Origin: Russula earlei
Lineage: Eukaryota; Basidiomycota; Agaricomycetes; Russulales; Russulaceae
Reading direction: 5' to 3'
NCBI GenBank assembly: GCA_025769875.1
Contig: JAGFNK010000026.1
Span: 1-64,000, forward strand
DNA length: 64,000 bases
In this document: positions 56,450 through 64,000 of the stretch, one piece after another
Layout of the letters: the number at the start of each line of letters is the position of its first letter
Numbering within the stretch: position 1 is the first letter of the stretch
The notes under the pieces: generated by a model
Told to the model about the DNA's origin: nothing
Seen by the model: only the letters and a program-made list of their open reading frames with translations
Database searches by the model: none
Position numbers and translations under genes: made by a program

Positions 56450-56752
56450 TGCGTGTCGTTTTCGTTCGCGTCCTCGAGCTCGATGGCTGCCGTGCCTTAA
56501 TCTTACGCGGGATCAGCGGTTGACATCTCTCGCATTTGGAAGTCGCTCCAGATGGGTCAGGTAGCAGCACGAGACGAGCATAAATATTTTTTCTAACATT
56601 GGTCGGGTCAGTAGGTAGTTTTGTTATGCGAGGCGAAAACATAAGCGTTCAACGCGTTGAATTCTACAAGGACAGACAACAAAATGAAGCAAGTTCGTTC
56701 GAAAATCGAATGTAATTTGAGTTTTAATGTCCAAAAGCTCAATTCAAAAGTG
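56450..56752. terminator. Convergent 3' region between RPB3 and the MscS gene
   Basis: 303 bp between two convergent stop codons. It contains AT-rich words (ATAAATATTTTTT near 56,580) that could serve 3'-end formation, but no definite signal. No gene seen. Confidence 0.35.
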
Positions 56753-59700
56753 TCACTCGCGCTTGAACATCTCAATCTCTTCTGGGTGCATAGCCCGCTG
56801 CGACCCAGGCGCCGGCGTCGATGCCCCCAACGGTTGTTCCACCGGTCTTCGCGGGGGTTGAGTCTGCCATCCGGGATTGATCAGCACCGTCCTACCCGCA
56901 GGAAAAATAGCGAATGTCACATACCACGGTTCCTGACTCCTCGAAGACGTTTTCGGTGTCGTCGACTATACCCGGATGGTACGAGTCAGCCACCAGATCG
57001 AATTGACGCGCTCCTCCTTGCACGGCGGAAAAAAAAAAAAACAAAAACTTACGCTTGATCGCGCTTCGGCTCATGAGATTATAGCCTCCGGATGGCATTT
57101 CGGGCATCGTGACCGGTGACGCCGCCAAAGTACGGTCGGCGCTCTTCTCTTCCTTTTCTTGCACCTCATCCCAGGGGACGACGGTGTAGCGTGTGGGCGC
57201 GGGTATCGCGGCTGGGTTCCCTTTCGGACCGTAGATTTTCGCCTCCGCGAGGTATGTCTTGAGGGCGCAAATCCACTTGTTACGCCGAGTGGCTGGGAGC
57301 GAGCGTCAGCGATGTCATCTTTCGTTATCGTTCCACGTCAAAGACATGCCCTTTAAGGTACCCTGTTGCCAGTTGCTCTTGTACATAATATCAGCCTGAA
57401 GCACCATTTTTTCTTGGTCGGGTATGTCTTTCACGTCGAGCCCGATATCAGATGCGATTCGGCAGATGGACATGGGCACATACCCATAACACTGATATCG
57501 AATGATGGCTGGAAGTCCCTGCGCTCCATTTGAACGAATCCAAGCATCAGACTACGCAGATTTTCGATTTGTTCGAATGTCGTGGAGTAATCGACGTCAA
57601 AAACAAAGGATTCAGACATCTGGCACGAACTCTTAGCGAATCAGTACTATAATCGACGATGTGGCCTACCTTAGGGCTTCGGCGAATATTTTGAATGAAC
57701 TGTGGGAGAACTATGTGAATCAATAGTCTGTCTTGCATCGTATGGACGTACAAGGCCGGCCAGCGTGTTATTTGACACCTGAACGTAGGTGCCGTGACCA
57801 TCGAGGAAGATGGTGCTCAGGAGACGAATTTCCTTCACCGTAAAGGTCCCTTGGGCGCCAAGATCGATCCTATCGCCAACATCGAAAGGATGTCGCACAA
57901 ACAAAAAGATGATACTTGTGAGAATGTCATGTAAGCTCGAACCAATGAGCCAGCTCAGTCCTGTTCAAAGGTGATTACGGGTCAGGTTATGAAGATAAGT
58001 TGGATATGACATACCGAGGACCAAAGTGCCAGTCGCGGTAATGAACGACGCAAGTTGGGCTTCCTTCACGGAAGATGTTGGTAGACGATAATACGACACA
58101 AAAGGGTGCGCCTACCAGAGTTACGGCAATGATCAAAATGGCAACAACGACATAGAGACTCATAAAAAGGTTGTCCAGACGACCAACAGCGCTATCGAGA
58201 TCACGCATTGAATGCTCGATTGACTGCTGTTCCCTATGGAACTCTCTAAGGGGTGTGATGAGCTATGAATGGAGCAGGGGAAGTGGAAGCACGACGAACG
58301 CGCAAGCTTGTTCGGTCTCTTCGAGCGAGACATCACCATTGCCATCTCTATCAAATAACGAGAAGGCAGCATCGGCCTCCTCCTGAGAAGAGAAATAGCG
58401 AGAGATGTCCTGAAAGAAAATGTGCTCCTTGCCTGATTTGCAGAAGGAAAAGAAGATACGGCGGGCAAGCTATAAGTCATACGATCATGAGAGGGACGGC
58501 ATGTGCGGAATCTGAAACGTGACGTACGAGCTTTGTTTTGCTCCCTGACTCTAGCGCGGTCAAGACCATAGCTTGAGGCGAATTCGGCTGCAGGACCGAG
58601 CTGACAGGTTGTTCATCTCAATATTCTGAGCCCCCACGAAACCGGGTGAACCAACCTGCCAGCGATTTCTGACGCAACATTTCCCAGGGCCGTAGTGGTA
58701 GTAGTAGCGGCGAAGCGGACACCCTTGAGAGCTTGTTTCATAAACCGCCTGGGATCAACCATATTATGTTTCTCGGCTTGTGAGTGGCCACGACTCTCAT
58801 GTAAATGTAACTCAGTAGAGTGGCGGTATAACGTAGTGAGGGTCTTGACGGCGAATTTTTGGTCCGCGATGCGCTCTATTGAGAAGGTCTTAGACTAGGT
58901 GTAGGTGAAAAGTCTGCAAAATCCCCCCCACCTGCATACGAGCGTTCATGGAATTTTGCAGCTATCCACTGGATGGAAAACTTCTCAAAGAGCAGAAGAC
59001 CAGTGCAAAGATAGATGCCGAAAAGCAAACGGGTAATGAACTCGATGGTCCGCACACTCCTAGCAGATGCCATGGGGTCTTGGCGGGTGTCGATGAGAGG
59101 GTTCCATGCGATCCAGATAGTCAAACTCCAAACAAACAAGGCAACATATCTAACGAGATGGGCGCCCATGACAAGAATTTGAATGATTGCGGCCACAGTG
59201 AGTCCCAGATGACTACCGACCTATACAGCGCGGTGAACCAATCGATATACCGTCGTGCGCCGACCGCAACAACGCCGACAGTATTTCTCACGACGCGGGG
59301 AAATATCATTCTGTGAATGGGCAAAGAGTGTGCTGAGAAGCTGTCACAACGAAGTTCTGAATCTCACATACGCCAGTGCCAGGCTGGCCCACCAGCCTGT
59401 AAAAGTTTGGATATAAGAGAGGACCTAATGGATAACGACATGATCATACCACACCACGCCACACTCAGCCATATGCTCCACCATATCAGACGCACCCCCC
59501 ATATCTGTAACAACGTATTAGCCCTGGGACCCTGAAGTCCGCTTGAAAAGTGGGTGGCCGACCTTTCCCCTTGGGGACGCAGTTACACCGATGACTCCAG
59601 GGATCCAGATAATGATTAGGATGGGGACGATGAACAACGTCCATCGCGTCACGATTGACGCGTTCAGAAGGAACTGGTAGAAGCGAACGAACTGAAAAAA

Positions 59701-60180
59701 AAAAAAAGAAAAGAAAAAAAGAAAAGAAAAAGAAAAGCGCGTCGACGCGTCAGGTATCATCAGAGGCAAAGGGGCGAACCCGGACAACACCTTTGAGTTG
59801 GGCAAATCTCCGTCCGCAAAGGCCAGATGCTGTTCGCTGGCGTTTCGCGGATCGAACTGCTCGTAGGCCTGTCCGATCTTGCGAGCACCGCCGAGCAAGT
59901 CCCAGCTGGAGTTGCGGGCGGAGTGTGTCGGCTTGCCGTGCGCCAGTGGCTGCGTCTCGAACGCTTGTGGCGGGAGTCCCTCCCCGTCGACCTGCGTCTG
60001 GGAAGGATTGCGGATGGACGCGCCTGGCAACGGCGGGATCGACGTGGTCGAATGCCCATGATGGGCGGTGGTCAGCGGCATGTGCGAGTTGTACGAAAAG
60101 TCGTCGGCCACATCCACGGACTTCTTATTTTGCTCGGACAAGTCGACCGAGCGATACGCGGGACGCTTATTGACGCTCAT
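56753..60180 (-). CDS. MscS-type mechanosensitive channel with EF-hand
   Basis: A fungal MscS-like channel of the Msy1/Msy2 class, which in fission yeast sits in the ER and tunes calcium during hypo-osmotic shock. The start is ATG 60,180 (MSVNKRPAYRSVDLSEQ). Membrane segments include LFIVPILIIIWIPGVIGVT (about 59,600), WLIWWSIWLSVAW (about 59,480), IIQILVMGAHLVRYVALFVW (about 59,190) and FITRLLFGIYLCTGLLLF (about 59,030). An EF-hand DRDGNGDVSLEE lies at about 58,350-58,310, in a position typical of the family. A last helix before the pore is SLYVVVAILIIAVTLVGAPF (about 58,160-58,100). The MscS beta domain is FVRHPFDVGDRIDLG, VKEIRLLSTIFLDGHGTYVQVSNNTL (57,900-57,750). The C-terminus, Pro-rich, ends EIEMFKRE at 56,753. 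A polypyrimidine acceptor tract of nearly 50 bases precedes the exon starting near 59,697. Confidence 0.92.
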
Positions 60181-60225
60181 GAAGGAAAGACGAAAAAAAA
60201 GGAATGACTGGGGTTTTTTTTTCAG

Positions 60226-60980
60226 ATGGATACCCGAGGACGACGGCAAACTGCAACTGCAACAAGACCTAACCTTGGTCTCGCACAAGCACAAACCCCG
60301 ACGGCGCTGGTAGGGAGCGCTCGTCGTACCGGCATGACACCGACCCGTATATCCGTCGCTGAACGCCTTGCCAGTGGGTTGCCCAGCTGCCAGTTGTTCC
60401 CAGTGATCAACTCGAGATCCTTCGCGCTCGGCGAAGTGAGCCAGGATGCGTATCGGAGTACATCACTGTGCTCACCACCGTGACGTACTCACGGCCCAGC
60501 GCGGAATATTTGTCTGATACACGCTTTCGGTCGGCAATTCTAATTCGGTAGCAGTTTGTAAAAAGTCGAGTGAATGATCGCCACGCAGCAGTCGAGCTCA
60601 TAAGGCTCTGAATGGCCGTTTCCGAGAGCAGATCTGGTGACGTCGCGCCGACATGGCGTGTTTCCTGGACAGTTGAGGAATACGATACGGTGACGACGGA
60701 GTCGAGGGTGCTCTCATACCGTGACTACTGGGTATAAGCCGGCAAACGCATGTACTGTGCATGTGCCTGTTCTTGGTATGTCAAAGTTAAAATTCGGGGC
60801 TGGTTGCCAGAGGATTCTCCGATCGGGCTGGCAAACATGCTGAGGGGCGATGCACTGCGCACCGCACACATTGCCTTACTGTGTCGACTAGACCACTTAC
60901 AGACCCTCCTTCTCTCACGCACGATCTCACGGCTCACACCACAAGAGCCACCGTGGCTTCCGCCTGTCTTTCGTGAGTAA
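60226..60980 (+). CDS. Unrecognised plus-strand gene, multi-exon
   Basis: Tentative gene starting at ATG 60,226, only 45 bp from the divergent MscS start codon. Exon 1 (to about 60,437) is Arg/Thr-rich then has ISVAERLASGLPSCQLFPVINSRSFALGE. A GTGAGC..CCCAG intron fits, followed by EYLSDTRFRSAILIR. A later segment reads APTWRVSWTVEEYDTVTTESRVLSYRDYW (60,650-60,735). The last exon (about 60,780-60,979) is helical and Leu-rich (IGLANMLRGDALRTAHIALLCRLDHLQTLLLSRTISRL), ending PPVFRE. The conserved look of the last exon suggests a real protein, but no family was recognised and the exon joins near 60,540-60,640 and 60,740 are uncertain. Confidence 0.45.
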
Positions 60981-61253
60981 GGCCGACTGCGACTGACGAT
61001 CCTCATTTCAGCCGAGTAAAGCAAATATCCTTAAAACGTGGTGCAGTGTATGCGATCATATAGCTAAAGCACAAATTAAAAGTATCCTGCAGGCCCGATG
61101 AGAAACGCAGAACAGGCCGCAAACGGTTGCCAGGAAATCGTTATGGCAATAAGATAGAGGGGATACAGCGGCCACGCAGAATTACACAAACCAGCAGTCG
61201 TTGAAACCGGTCGTCGTTAGTTTGTCATTGAGGTCATCACGTGTCCTTATAAA

Positions 61254-64000
<2,747 letters not shown>

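Noticed and set aside
30600..61200. Search for tRNA or rRNA genes
   Set aside because: No TTCGA-type B box in a foldable context and no rRNA-like stretch was recognised; a tRNA scan would settle it.

Overview
The window looks like genomic DNA of a basidiomycete fungus, most likely an agaricomycete. The genes are split by many short introns of about 45-65 bp with GT..AG ends, they are densely packed on both strands, and their products match fungal TSR1, YMC1, NPY1, MCP2/ADCK1, SUB1/PC4, TOM1, RPB3, MscS and NDR kinase. The transposon half also carries a DUF6532-type gene, a family expanded in mushrooms. Nothing bacterial, no CRISPR array and no tRNA or rRNA gene was seen.

Positions 1 to about 30,500 form a nested transposon island. 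It contains two decayed Ty3/gypsy chromovirus pol copies (175-3242 and 12,637-18,049). It has two related LTR families: 'A', about 828 bp, with copies or parts at 1, 3243, 11,559, 18,050, 19,457 and 24,394; and 'B', about 961 bp, at 3795, 15,526, 18,334 and 28,196. A Ty1/copia element is split in two (5650-11,558 and 22,195-24,000). A PIF/Harbinger DNA transposon (6413-9643) has 160-bp terminal repeats and a TTA duplication. A pogo-type transposase relic lies at 25,300-28,060. Five-base target duplications flank four LTRs exactly (GTTGG, CCGCC, ATTAG, CTAAC).

The main result is structural. The B LTRs at 3795-4756 and 18,334-19,295 lie in opposite orientation and their 5-bp duplications are crossed: GGAGC pairs with GCTCC, and GGGTG pairs with CACCC. 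This shows that recombination between them inverted 4757-18,333. Undoing the inversion joins the two halves of the DUF6532-type gene (5' half 4757-5187, 3' half 19,296-21,435) in frame. It also puts both copia halves on one strand, with the gene lying between integrase and reverse transcriptase and bounded by short inverted repeats.

From about 30,500 to the end the DNA is richer in GC and gene-dense. TSR1 (40S ribosome assembly), a YMC1-like mitochondrial carrier and a 92-residue unknown protein are on the minus strand. NPY1 (NADH diphosphatase) and an MCP2/ADCK1-like UbiB kinase are on the plus strand. SUB1/PC4 (minus) diverges from the giant HECT ligase TOM1 (plus), which is followed by RPB3 (plus). 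An EF-hand MscS channel (minus) diverges from an unrecognised gene (plus), and an NDR-family kinase (minus) runs off the right edge. These are conserved single-gene functions, not a pathway cluster. I found no clear novel multi-gene system; the most unusual features are the LTR-mediated inversion, the possible DUF6532-carrying mobile unit, and a WG/GW-rich tail on RPB3.
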